A stretch of DNA of 9,840 nucleotides from Longimicrobium sp. (GCA_030446945.1 JAUJMI010000108.1:1-9840); one strand, 5' to 3'; positions 1 to 5,674 are shown, numbered from the stretch's first letter. Numbers and translations are program-made. The notes: generated from the letters alone by a model not told the origin.

Positions 1-110
<110 letters not shown>

Positions 111-150
111 TCTCCGTTGGCCTCACGCGTCGTCTCGCCTACGACGTCGC

Positions 151-399
151 ATGCTTCCGCCGCAGATCGTCATCGACACGAACGTCCTGGTCGCGGGGCT
201 GCGCTCCCGGAACCCTGTAGCGTTCCTGCTACTCTCGCTCGTCGGCACCGGACGGTTGGGGATCAACCTTTCCGTGCCGCTGGATCTGGAGTACGAGGAC
301 GTGCTGCTGCGCTGGGAGTCGGGGATCCCGCTGTCAGCCGCTGATCTCACCCCGGCGGCGTTCTCGAAGAAAGTAGGAGAACTCAAACGACCACACTGA
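151..399 (+). pseudogene. PIN-domain toxin with internal deletion (toxin of a toxin-antitoxin pair)
   Basis: The first 55 residues read as a typical N-terminal half of a PIN-family toxin ribonuclease (COG1569 type). The strand-1 motif VIDTNVLVAGLRSR carries the first metal-binding acid, D9, and LEYEDVLLR carries the next conserved acidic position (E47/E49). These toxins are normally about 140 residues and carry two more acidic positions, around a DPKDD-like motif and a TFNxxDF-like motif. Here the protein is only 82 residues. After IPLSAADL it jumps straight to TPAAFSKKVGEL, which resembles the extreme C-terminus of the family (usually TPAEFLR). The simplest reading is an in-frame deletion of roughly 55-60 codons near base 345. 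Without the distal acids, nuclease activity is unlikely. The ATG at 151 is the only start close to the PIN motif; I see no clear Shine-Dalgarno. The reading frame overlaps the downstream antitoxin by 13 nt. Confidence 0.75.
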
Positions 400-638
400 G
401 CCTGCGACTCCCAAAGTCGCTCCACAAGCAGGTTCGCGAGCTTGCTTCCCGCGAGGGGATTTCGATCGATCAGTTCATCGCCACGGCTGTCGCCGAGAAG
501 ATGTCCGCGTTGTTGACGGAGGATTACCTCGCCGCGCGTGCAGCGCGGGGAGACCGGGCCAGGTACGATGCCGTGCTCGCGCAGGTACCCGACGCGCCTC
601 CCGAGGAACGGGAGCGGGCTGTGGAATGGGGCGAGTAA
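387..638 (+). CDS. Ribbon-helix-helix antitoxin with apparent ACG start
   Basis: An 83-residue protein read from ACG at 387 as (M)TTLSLRLPKSLHKQVREL. A short beta strand (TLSLRLPKSL), a helix (HKQVRELASREG) and a second helix (IDQFIATAVAEKMSALL) make the Arc/CopG/HicB-like ribbon-helix-helix DNA-binding fold of many antitoxins. The C-terminal 35 residues are charged and would contact the toxin. A perfect AGGAGA lies at 375-380, and six bases later, where ATG should be, the codon is ACG. The next alternative is CTG at 396. There is no in-frame ATG or GTG at the expected place. Either translation starts at a near-cognate codon, or the gene is silenced, or the base is a sequencing error. The 13-nt overlap with the PIN gene fits translational coupling in a toxin-first operon. 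Because the toxin is also damaged, the pair looks like a decaying system. Confidence 0.7.
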   Translation, partial: TTTLSLRLPKSLHKQVRELASREGISIDQFIATAVAEKMSALLTEDYLAARAARGDRARYDAVLAQVPDAPPEERERAVEWGE

Positions 639-897
639 ACTCGCGGCAACAACAGCACAAAGTCCGCCTGCGCGGACCGCTGGGAAATCTGTCGTAGGGG
701 CGCGATTTATCGCGCCCGCCCTTTCCCTACCTCGACCGTGGGCCTTTCCGCACACAAATCGTAGGGGCAGTCCCGCGTGGCTGCCCGTGCTCTCCCCCGC
801 TCCGTCGCCCGCCTGACGCGCCGGGCCCAAGTCCCCTCTTCCACGGCTGTGGGAGAGGGTGGCAGCTGTAAGCTGCCGGGTGAGGGCTCACCTCACC
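631..897. repeat. Cluster of interspersed repeat modules with hairpins
   Basis: This 250-base spacer holds no gene but is packed with short palindromes. They are GCGAGT/ACTCGC around the antitoxin stop (631-644); GTCCGC/GCGGAC (662-667/672-677); GTAGGGGC with arms GGGCGCGAT/ATCGCGCCC (698-706/709-717); a second GTAGGGGC module with arms GGGCAG/CTGCCC (765-770/781-786); an 11-bp stem with one G-T pair (834-844/849-859); GGCAGCT/AGCTGCC (861-867/871-877); and GGTGAGG/CCTCACC (879-885/891-897). The last three sit at the 3' end of moaA and could act as a termination or mRNA-end structure, but no T-tract follows on either strand. GTAGGGGC-plus-palindrome modules are, from memory, common dispersed intergenic repeats in several environmental phyla; copy number in this genome is unknown. 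Confidence 0.65.
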
Positions 898-1945
898 CCC
901 CCACCTGGCTCAGCGCCCGCAGCCCTCCGCTCCCCTCGTCGCTCCCCTGCACCAGCCAGTGGCGCTCGGGCTTGATGCGGAGGGTGTGGCGGATCAGCGG
1001 CTCCAGCGGCTCGCCGCGGCGGAGGGGGTCGCGGAGGGCGGTGTGGAGCTCGCCGAAGAGGCAGGGGCGGAGCTGGCCGTCTGCGGTGAGGCGCATGCGG
1101 TTGCAGCTGCCGCAGTAGTTGTGGCTCATCGGGGTGATGACGCCCACCGTGCCCGCCGCGCCGGGGAAGGCGTAGTACCTCGCCGGCCCGTTGCCGCGCG
1201 GCCCCGCCACCGGCCGCAGGTCGCCGATGCGCGCGATGCGCCCCAGCGTCTCCTCCGACGACACGTACTCGTCCTGCGACACGCCCAGGTTGTCGCCCGT
1301 CGGCATCACCTCGATGAAGCGCACGTGCCAGGGCCGCTCGCGCGTGACGGCGGCGAACGCCTCCACTTCGTCATCATTGCGGCCGCGCATCACCACGCAG
1401 TTGACCTTGATGGGGAAGAACCCCGCACGCTCCGCCGCCTCCAGCCCGTCCAGGACCGCCCGCGCGGAGCCCGGCCGCCGCGAGATGGCGTCGATGCGCT
1501 CGGGAATCAGCGAGTCGAGCGAGACGTTGACGCGGTCCAGCCCGGCCGCGCGCAGTGCATCCGCGTGCTCGCCCAGGAGCACGGCGTTGGTGGAGAGGGC
1601 GATGTCCTCGATGCCGGGAACGGCGCGGAGGATGCGCACCAGCGACGGAAGATCGCGGCGCACGAGCGGCTCGCCGCCGGTGATGCGCACGCGGCGCAGC
1701 CCCAGCCCGGCCATCGTGCGCACGATCTCGCCGATCTCCTCGTACGAGAGGAGCTCCTCGCGTCGTAGCCAGGGGAGCCCCTCCTCCGGCATGCAGTAGA
1801 CGCAGCGGAGGTTGCACTTGTCCGTCACGGAGATGCGGAGGTACTCGATGCGGCGGCCGAAGCCGTCCGTCATCGGCCCGTGCTCGGGGATGGCGTTCTC
1901 GGCCACAGCCGGAACCGCGCCGCCGAGCTGCACCAGGCGCGTCAT
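893..1945 (-). CDS. moaA: GTP 3',8-cyclase MoaA (molybdenum cofactor biosynthesis)
   Basis: A radical-SAM enzyme that, with MoaC, turns GTP into cyclic pyranopterin monophosphate, the first step of molybdopterin synthesis in the cytoplasm. The 350-residue protein has the N-terminal cluster motif CNLRCVYC (C44, C48, C51), which binds the SAM-reactive 4Fe-4S cluster. It has the GGEP motif (residues 90-93), and a C-terminal second cluster site with C278, C281 and C295 in YCGSCNRMRLTADG and RPCLFGE, which binds the substrate. It ends in Gly-Gly (QVGG), as required for MoaA activity. Length is slightly above the usual 325-340 because of a short N-terminal extension before the YLRISVTDKC strand. 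I chose the ATG at 1945 because it overlaps the moaE stop as ATGA; a later ATG (M25) is possible. It is the last gene of a moaD-moaE-moaA run; moaC is not in the window. Hairpins follow the stop. Confidence 0.97.
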   Translation of the reverse strand: MTRLVQLGGAVPAVAENAIPEHGPMTDGFGRRIEYLRISVTDKCNLRCVYCMPEEGLPWLRREELLSYEEIGEIVRTMAGLGLRRVRITGGEPLVRRDLPSLVRILRAVPGIEDIALSTNAVLLGEHADALRAAGLDRVNVSLDSLIPERIDAISRRPGSARAVLDGLEAAERAGFFPIKVNCVVMRGRNDDEVEAFAAVTRERPWHVRFIEVMPTGDNLGVSQDEYVSSEETLGRIARIGDLRPVAGPRGNGPARYYAFPGAAGTVGVITPMSHNYCGSCNRMRLTADGQLRPCLFGELHTALRDPLRRGEPLEPLIRHTLRIKPERHWLVQGSDEGSGGLRALSQVGG

Positions 1946-2379
1946 CCGGCCGCCGGGGTGAAGCCGGGGACCCACTCGTGCGCCCCCTCCACGTACCCCT
2001 CGCGCTTCCACACGGGGACGCGCCGCTTGACCTGCTCGATCACGTAGCGGCTGGCCTCGTACGCCTCCCCGCGGTGCGGCGCCGCCACAGCGATGGCGAT
2101 GCTCGCCTCCCCCACCTCCAGCAGCCCCACGCGGTGCACGACGCGGATGTCGCCCGTCCCCCACCGCTCGCGCGCCTCGTCGGCGATGCGCAGGAGCTCG
2201 CGCTCGGCCATCGCCTCGTAGGCGTGGTACTCGAGCTGGGTCACGGCGCGCCCGTCGTTCTCGTTGCGCACCACGCCCCAGAAGAGGAGCGCCGCCCCGT
2301 CTTCGGGGGAGAGCGTGTCGGCGATGATTCGGGCCGCGTCGAGCGGCTGGGCGACGACGGCGGCGTAGCTTGCACCCAC
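1942..2379 (-). CDS. moaE: Molybdopterin synthase catalytic subunit MoaE
   Basis: The large subunit of molybdopterin synthase, which uses the thiocarboxylated C-terminus of MoaD to put the dithiolene sulfurs into precursor Z. The 145-residue product has the family signatures GVVRNENDGRAV (35-46), LEYHAYEAMA (49-58), HRVGLLEVGE (82-91), the HR at 102-103, and VKRRVPVWKREG (117-128). K118 and K125 match the catalytic lysines of the E. coli enzyme (K119/K126). The start is GTG at 2379, one base after the moaD stop, which suggests translational coupling. The stop overlaps the moaA start by four bases. Length is normal for the family. Confidence 0.96.
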   Translation of the reverse strand: MGASYAAVVAQPLDAARIIADTLSPEDGAALLFWGVVRNENDGRAVTQLEYHAYEAMAERELLRIADEARERWGTGDIRVVHRVGLLEVGEASIAIAVAAPHRGEAYEASRYVIEQVKRRVPVWKREGYVEGAHEWVPGFTPAAG

Positions 2380-2380
2380 G

Positions 2381-2626
2381 TCAGCCCCCCGCCACCGGCG
2401 GAATGAGCGCCACCTCGTCGCCGTCGCGCAGGGCGGTGGCGGCGGGCGCGTAGTCCATGTTCACCGCCACCACGGGCGTTTCCGGGAGCGACGAGAGCGC
2501 GGTCCCTCCCGCGCGCAGCTGCCGCACCAGGTCGGCAACCCGTGCCCCCGCGGGCAGCTCCACGGCGAGCTCGTCCGTCCCCGCGAGGTCGCGGTACGTG
2601 GCGAAGAAGAGGGTGCGAACGATCAT
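2381..2626 (-). CDS. moaD: Molybdopterin synthase sulfur carrier subunit MoaD
   Basis: An 81-residue ubiquitin-fold sulfur carrier. It starts MIVRTLFFATYRDLAG, contains the LPAGARVADLVRQL segment typical of ThiS/MoaD proteins, and ends DGDEVALIPPVAGG. The C-terminal Gly-Gly is adenylated by MoeB-type enzymes and then thiocarboxylated to feed MoaE. I chose the ATG at 2626 because the homology starts exactly there and a GGAG lies seven bases upstream. A longer open frame to 2674 adds a proline/arginine-rich stretch unlike MoaD. It is the first gene of the moaDEA run and is followed by moaE after one base. No convincing promoter was found directly upstream; the 184-base spacer carries G-quadruplex motifs. 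Confidence 0.95.
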   Translation of the reverse strand: MIVRTLFFATYRDLAGTDELAVELPAGARVADLVRQLRAGGTALSSLPETPVVAVNMDYAPAATALRDGDEVALIPPVAGG

Positions 2627-2701
2627 CCGGGCTCCGCGCGGGGTGGGTGCGTGTTTGGGACGTAGGGGGTACACCGTGGAGGCGGCGGGGTTCGGAACAG
2701 C

Positions 2702-2726
2702 GGGGAATGGGGAATGGGGAATGGGG
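2702..2726 (+). repeat. Perfect 7-bp tandem repeat forming a G-quadruplex motif
   Basis: Three tandem copies of GGGGAAT followed by a fourth GGGG. This gives four runs of four G separated by identical 3-nt AAT loops, a textbook intramolecular G-quadruplex pattern on the plus strand. It lies 76 bases upstream of moaD, which is on the opposite strand, so the moa nontemplate strand is C-rich here. Confidence 0.8.
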
Positions 2727-2780
2727 ACTACGAACGGCTACACCGCGCGGGGTAGAGGCCGCTCCGTGAATTTGTTGTCA

Positions 2781-2804
2781 CCCGTTCCCCGTCCCCACTC
2801 CCCC
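2781..2804 (-). repeat. Second G-quadruplex motif, on the minus strand
   Basis: Read on the minus strand this is G5-AGT-G4-AC-G4-AAC-G3: four G-runs with 2-3 nt loops. It would be G-rich in any transcript reading from the 101-aa gene into moaD. It is roughly the inverse complement of the motif at 2702-2726, so the two together make an imperfect inverted repeat across about 100 bases. Confidence 0.7.
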
Positions 2805-2810
2805 GCGGTA

Positions 2811-3116
2811 TCACCCCGCCCCGGACACCCCCGGCCCCGGCACGTTCTGCCGGACCTCCTCGGGGGGCGCGATGGTGATGAGGAACTGCGAGACCTCGTG
2901 GTGAAGGCGGGAGGTGGAGGCGCGGACCATGGTACGCCCCTCCTGGGTCCCGATGCCGATCGCCACGTCGCCCGCTTCGGTGTTGAAGGTGATGTGCGTG
3001 GGGCCCTCGTCGGCCGTGAAGCCGCCATAGGGCGAGAAGCGCATGTTGAAGAACTCGCGCGCCCGGTCGATCACTTCCGCCGGGGAAAGGTCGGTCAGCA
3101 CTTCCTGAATCAGCAT
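2811..3116 (-). CDS. Conserved-looking 101-aa protein of unknown function
   Basis: I do not recognise this family. The 101-residue product starts MLIQEVLTDLSPAEVIDRAREFF and appears to be a small soluble alpha/beta protein: an N-terminal helix, then alternating strands (THITFNTEAGDVAIGIG, GRTMVRASTS), then a helix around HHEVSQFLITI and a proline/glycine-rich tail (NVPGPGVSGAG). There is no signal peptide, membrane segment or cysteine. The start at 3116 is well supported by GGAGAG four bases upstream, where the longer open frame turns into arginine/proline-rich non-protein-like sequence. It lies on the same strand as and upstream of moaD, with a 184-base repeat-rich gap, so co-transcription with the moa genes is possible but not shown. 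The strand/helix pattern is loosely like small SRPBCC or heat-stable-fold proteins, which is only a guess. Confidence 0.75.
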   Translation of the reverse strand: MLIQEVLTDLSPAEVIDRAREFFNMRFSPYGGFTADEGPTHITFNTEAGDVAIGIGTQEGRTMVRASTSRLHHEVSQFLITIAPPEEVRQNVPGPGVSGAG

Positions 3117-3174
3117 ACGCTCTCCGGTCCGGGTTCGAGGGGGCGGACCGGGCAGGAGGTGTGCCAGAGGTGTG

Positions 3175-3360
3175 CTACCGCTCGTCCCGTCCCCGCCCGC
3201 GCCACACCTCCTCTCCCTCTTGGCGCATCGGAGTCGCGGACGCGTGGTCTGCCTCCGTGTAGCCGCGGCGAACGTCGTACGCGGTTTCGTACGGACCCAG
3301 CGAGCGGGCAGAGCGGGAGCGCGGGATGCGGGCGTCGCGCGGGTCGAACGACTGCGGCAT
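3175..3360 (-). CDS. Possible 61-aa highly charged small protein
   Basis: An open frame beginning MPQSFDPRDARIPRSRSARS and ending WRGRGRDER, rich in Arg, Asp and Glu. A GGAG lies nine bases upstream of the ATG at 3360. It has the same orientation as its neighbours, is 58 bases from the 101-aa gene, and starts only 40 bases after the HU terminator. No known motif is recognised. It contains GPYETAYDVRRGY, which looks more protein-like than a shadow frame, but short arginine-rich ORFs arise easily in GC-rich DNA. Expression would need leaky termination or a promoter in the short gap. I rate it as about even odds. Confidence 0.4.
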   Translation of the reverse strand: MPQSFDPRDARIPRSRSARSLGPYETAYDVRRGYTEADHASATPMRQEGEEVWRGRGRDER

Positions 3361-3400
3361 GTCGGGAGGCTCCGGGTGGAAGACTCCCGCCCGACACGCA

Positions 3401-3435
3401 AGAAAAACGCCCGCCCCGGTGGTCCGGGGCGGGCG
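3401..3435 (-). terminator. Rho-independent terminator of the HU-family gene
   Basis: A perfect 12-bp GC-rich stem (3408-3419 with 3424-3435, loop TGGT) is followed on the minus strand by TTTTTCT (3407-3401). This is a classic intrinsic terminator pointing with the minus-strand HU gene that ends at 3529. On the plus strand there is no T-run, so it is one-directional. It separates the HU transcript from the small genes and moa cluster downstream. Confidence 0.9.
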
Positions 3436-3436
3436 G

Positions 3437-3528
3437 TCGCACGGCGTCGTCGAGTAACCAGGAAGTCCTAATCCGAACTCCGGACCCTGGTAGTTCAGCA
3501 CTTGGCACTCGGCACTTAGCGCTTCCGT
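3437..3528. repeat. 3' spacer of HU gene with imperfect 7-bp repeats
   Basis: At 3497-3523 four imperfect 7-mers follow one another: AGCACTT, GGCACTC, GGCACTT, AGCGCTT. The rest of the spacer (3437-3496) has no gene. The repeat lies in the 3' UTR of the HU gene, before its terminator. Short GCACTT-type tandem repeats like this look like dispersed intergenic material rather than a protein-binding array. Confidence 0.5.
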
Positions 3529-3825
3529 TCAGACCTCGAGCACCTTCTCTTCCACCAGCGCACGGAGCTCCTTCGACGGCTTGAACACCGGCACGGCGCG
3601 CGGCGGCACCTCCACCGGGTCGCCGGTGCGCGGGTTGCGCGCCAGGCGGCTCTTGCGCTCACGGACCTTGAAAGTGCCGAAGCCCCGGATCTCGATGTTC
3701 TGGTGATCCGCCATGGCGTCCTTGATGGAGTTCAGGAACGAATCCACCACCACCGCGCAGTCGCGCTTGGTGATGCCGGGGCCGATCGTGTCGGCGACCT
3801 TCTGTACCAGATCCGCCTTGGTCAT
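3529..3825 (-). CDS. HU/IHF-family nucleoid DNA-binding protein
   Basis: A 98-residue histone-like protein that binds and bends DNA as a dimer in the nucleoid. It starts MTKADLVQKVADTIG and carries the dimerisation helices (residues 3-40), the core IEIRGFGTFKVRERKSR (45-60), and the DNA-binding arm RNPRTGD with the intercalating proline P65. It ends KPSKELRALVEEKVLEV. The FKPSKEL C-terminus and length fit HU/IHF proteins; sequence alone does not separate HU from IHF subunits. The ATG at 3825 has a perfect AGGAGG seven bases upstream, and the open frame further upstream is not protein-like. The Shine-Dalgarno is part of the palindrome CCTCCAGGAGG, which could matter for translation. A promoter at the end of carA and a strong terminator downstream suggest a monocistronic unit with a long leader. 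Confidence 0.95.
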   Translation of the reverse strand: MTKADLVQKVADTIGPGITKRDCAVVVDSFLNSIKDAMADHQNIEIRGFGTFKVRERKSRLARNPRTGDPVEVPPRAVPVFKPSKELRALVEEKVLEV

Positions 3826-4110
3826 GAAAATTCCTCCTGGAGGGGTTGGTGCTGGGGCAGTGCCCCGGGCCGATGCGCGACGCAGCGCAACTGGGGGGAA
3901 AGGAGCCGCCGGGCCCTCCTTCGGGATGGAGGCGCCTCCCAAAGAATTCTTCGTGTACGCGACGGCCGAAAAGGATTTACACCGCTGCCTCACCCGGAAT
4001 CGGGGTGGCAAAACCGGGTTCGGCAAACGTTGGATCGTTGCGGCCGGAGGCGGAGCGGGCGCGTTGCGGGGCGAAGACAGCCTAAGGGGGTGTGGGACGG
4101 CTATTTAGAA
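3826..4110 (-). promoter_or_regulatory. Long 5' leader of the HU-family gene
   Basis: About 285 bases between the inferred transcription start and the HU start codon. It holds no convincing gene; the in-frame extension of HU through it is proline/arginine-rich and unlike the family. It contains a perfect 12-bp palindrome GGAGGCGCCTCC (3928-3939), a GGGGCA/TGCCCC inverted repeat (3854-3866), and the AGGAGG ribosome site. The length and structure leave room for post-transcriptional control, but I recognise no known riboswitch or leader class. Confidence 0.5.
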
Positions 4111-4117
4111 CGACCCA

Positions 4118-4146
4118 AGGATAATCCGCCGCTCGCGCGCCGTCAA
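4118..4146 (-). promoter_or_regulatory. Sigma70-type promoter for the HU gene, overlapping the carA stop
   Basis: On the minus strand TTGACG (4146-4141) is followed after 17 bases by TATCCT (4123-4118). This is 5/6 to the -35 consensus and 4/6 to the -10, at the ideal spacing. The -35 box contains the TGA stop of carA. Transcription would start near 4111 and read toward the HU gene. No terminator separates carA from HU, so read-through is also possible. Confidence 0.65.
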
Positions 4147-5267
4147 GCGTCTGTGGGCATGAGGTTGCGCCGGCGCTCCATCTCATCCACAAAGCGGTCA
4201 AAGAGATAGCGCGAATCGTGCGGCCCCGGCGCCGCCTCTGGGTGATACTGCACCGAGAAGACGGGCTGCTCGGTGTGCTCCACGCCCTCCACGGTGCCGT
4301 CGTTCAGGTTCACGTGGGTCACGCGCAGCCCGGGCGCGCCCGGGATCCCGCTCTCGTCTCCCTGCACCGCGAAGCCGTGGTTCTGCGAGGTGATCTCCAC
4401 CGCCCCGTCGCTCACGCGGCGCACGGGATGGTTGCCGCCCCGGTGGCCGTACAGGAGCTTGTAAGTAGTCGCCCCAAACGCGCGAGAGATGAGCTGGTGC
4501 CCCAGGCAGATCCCGAACACCGGTGTGTCGCGCGCGCCCAGCTCGCGGATGGAGTCCAGCGCGTGGGGCACCGCCTCGGGGTCGCCGGGGCCGTTGGAGA
4601 CGAAGAGCCCGTCCGCCCCCGCCGCCACGATCTCCTCCACCGGTGTGTGCGAGGGGATCACCGTCACCTCGCAGCCGCGCTCGGCCAGGAGCTGGAGGGA
4701 GTGGCTCTTGACGCCGAAGTCGTACGCCAGCACCCGGAAGCGCCGCTCGCCCGCGGGGGTAACCGTGTAGCGCTCGTACGTGGAGACCTCGTCCGCCAAA
4801 TCCAGCCCCTCCATGCGCGGCTGGGCGAGGATCCGCTCCAGAAGCGCGTCGCCCGCCTGCTCCGCGGGCGCGATGGCGGCGCGCATGGACCCGCGCGAGC
4901 GGATGTGCCGGGTGAGCGCGCGCGTGTCGACCCCCTGGATGGCGACCACGCCGTTGCGGTCCAGGTAGTCGTGGAGCGGCTCGGTCGCCCGCCAGTTGCT
5001 GTGCATCGGCGGCGCTTCGTGGAGGATGAAGCCGGCCACCTGCGGCCGCGCCGACTCCTCGTCCACGGGGTTGACGCCGTAGTTGCCGATCAGCGGGTAG
5101 GTCATCGCCACCAGCTGCCCGGTGTACGACGGGTCGGTGAGGACTTCCTGGTACCCGGTCATCGAGGTGTTGAAGACCACCTCGCCGAACGCCGTCCCCC
5201 CGGCTCCGTACGACTCGCCCGCGAAGACGCGTCTATCCTCCAGCATGAGCACGGCGGGTGCGGTCAA
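4143..5267 (-). CDS. carA: Carbamoyl-phosphate synthase small (glutaminase) subunit CarA
   Basis: Hydrolyses glutamine and channels ammonia to CarB to make carbamoyl phosphate for arginine and pyrimidine synthesis. The N-terminal CPSase small-chain domain (residues 5-140) has the typical TGYQEVLTDPSYTGQ and YPLIGNYG motifs. The C-terminal class I glutamine amidotransferase domain (178-362) has VSNGPGDP (224-231), the nucleophile C254 in FGICLGHQL, GHRGGNHPV (274-282), and H342 and E344 in QYHPEAAPGPHDS, giving a complete catalytic triad. The preferred start is TTG at 5267, giving MTAPAVLMLEDRRVFAG (374 aa), because GGAGAA lies five bases upstream and homologues begin alike. The ATG at 5246 (367 aa) has no Shine-Dalgarno. 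carB is not in this window. A clear promoter sits 64 bases upstream of the start, so carA begins its own transcript. Length is normal. Confidence 0.96.
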   Translation of the reverse strand: MTAPAVLMLEDRRVFAGESYGAGGTAFGEVVFNTSMTGYQEVLTDPSYTGQLVAMTYPLIGNYGVNPVDEESARPQVAGFILHEAPPMHSNWRATEPLHDYLDRNGVVAIQGVDTRALTRHIRSRGSMRAAIAPAEQAGDALLERILAQPRMEGLDLADEVSTYERYTVTPAGERRFRVLAYDFGVKSHSLQLLAERGCEVTVIPSHTPVEEIVAAGADGLFVSNGPGDPEAVPHALDSIRELGARDTPVFGICLGHQLISRAFGATTYKLLYGHRGGNHPVRRVSDGAVEITSQNHGFAVQGDESGIPGAPGLRVTHVNLNDGTVEGVEHTEQPVFSVQYHPEAAPGPHDSRYLFDRFVDEMERRRNLMPTDA

Positions 5268-5330
5268 CGGGCTTCTCCGTGGATGACGCGCGGTCAAGCG
5301 CAACGCGGTACGGCAGATGCGGCGGGCGGG

Positions 5331-5358
5331 AATCTACGGGTGCGCGCGGGCGTGTCAA
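5331..5358 (-). promoter_or_regulatory. Sigma70-type promoter for carA
   Basis: On the minus strand a perfect -35 TTGACA (5358-5353) is followed after 16 bases by TAGATT (5336-5331; 4/6 to TATAAT). Transcription would start near 5324, giving a leader of about 57 bases before the carA TTG start. I see no obvious PyrR site or pyrimidine attenuator in that leader. Confidence 0.75.
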
Positions 5359-5399
5359 GGCGGAAGGGAGTGGCGTCAGTGCGTTGGTGCGGTAGGGCG

Positions 5400-5655
5400 G
5401 GGCGACGACCGTCCTCCCCCCAATCTCTCGTCCTGAGCAAAGCGCTTCTCTGTTCCTTACCCACCTCCACGCTCTGGCGCGGAGCGAAGGATCTACTGCT
5501 CGTGCCGAGGGGCTGGCACGCCACGCCGGCCTCTCGCCTCTCCGGCTAGATCCTATTGGTCGCCGCAGGAGTACCGGCGTGCGGTGCCGGGCATTCCCAA
5601 GGGCGGCTCTCTCAGGATGACCCTCGAAATCTCCCCTCCTGATTCCTGGAAGGAG
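5400..5655. repeat. Gene-free spacer with a nested inverted repeat
   Basis: No gene is supported here. The ordered words TCCTGAG (5431-5437), AGGATCT (5488-5494), AGATCCT (5548-5554) and CTCAGGA (5611-5617) make a nested mirror: the first pairs with the fourth and the second with the third, with gaps of 50, 53 and 56 bases. This looks like two head-to-head copies of one dispersed element. The words resemble the common environmental repeat CCTGAGCGNAGCGAAGGATCT; GGAGCGAAGGATCTACTGC is seen intact at 5481-5499. That family assignment is from memory. Confidence 0.55.
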
Positions 5656-5671
5656 GCAGGCGCGTGCCTGC
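5656..5671 (-). terminator. Hairpin just after the molybdoenzyme gene
   Basis: GCAGGC/GCCTGC with loop GCGT (5656-5661/5666-5671), three bases after the stop codon. There is no U-tract in the minus-strand transcript, so it may be an mRNA 3'-end stabiliser or a weak or factor-dependent terminator. Confidence 0.4.
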
Positions 5672-5674
5672 GGA

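Noticed and set aside
631..897. CRISPR array
   Set aside because: The repeats are palindromic modules of different sequence with no regular repeat-spacer period, and no cas gene is present.
959..1768. Long plus-strand ORF opposite moaA
   Set aside because: His/Arg/Ala-rich antisense shadow of a clear moaA gene.
2627..2810. Molybdenum cofactor riboswitch upstream of moaD
   Set aside because: I could not fold the known moco-motif architecture onto this G-rich spacer; a covariance-model search would decide.
3497..3523. Operator array made of four 7-mers
   Set aside because: It lies in the 3' UTR of the HU gene, the units are imperfect, and no promoter is next to it.
2457..3584. 375-codon plus-strand ORF across moaD, the 101-aa gene and the spacer
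   Set aside because: It crosses repeats, a terminator and several genes on the other strand and gives Arg/Pro/Gly-rich nonsense.
3826..4026. N-terminal extension of the HU protein
   Set aside because: The upstream in-frame sequence is not conserved-looking, while the ATG at 3825 has a perfect AGGAGG.
4218..5549. 443-codon plus-strand ORF opposite carA
   Set aside because: Antisense shadow of carA; no family features and a composition typical of GC-rich reverse frames.
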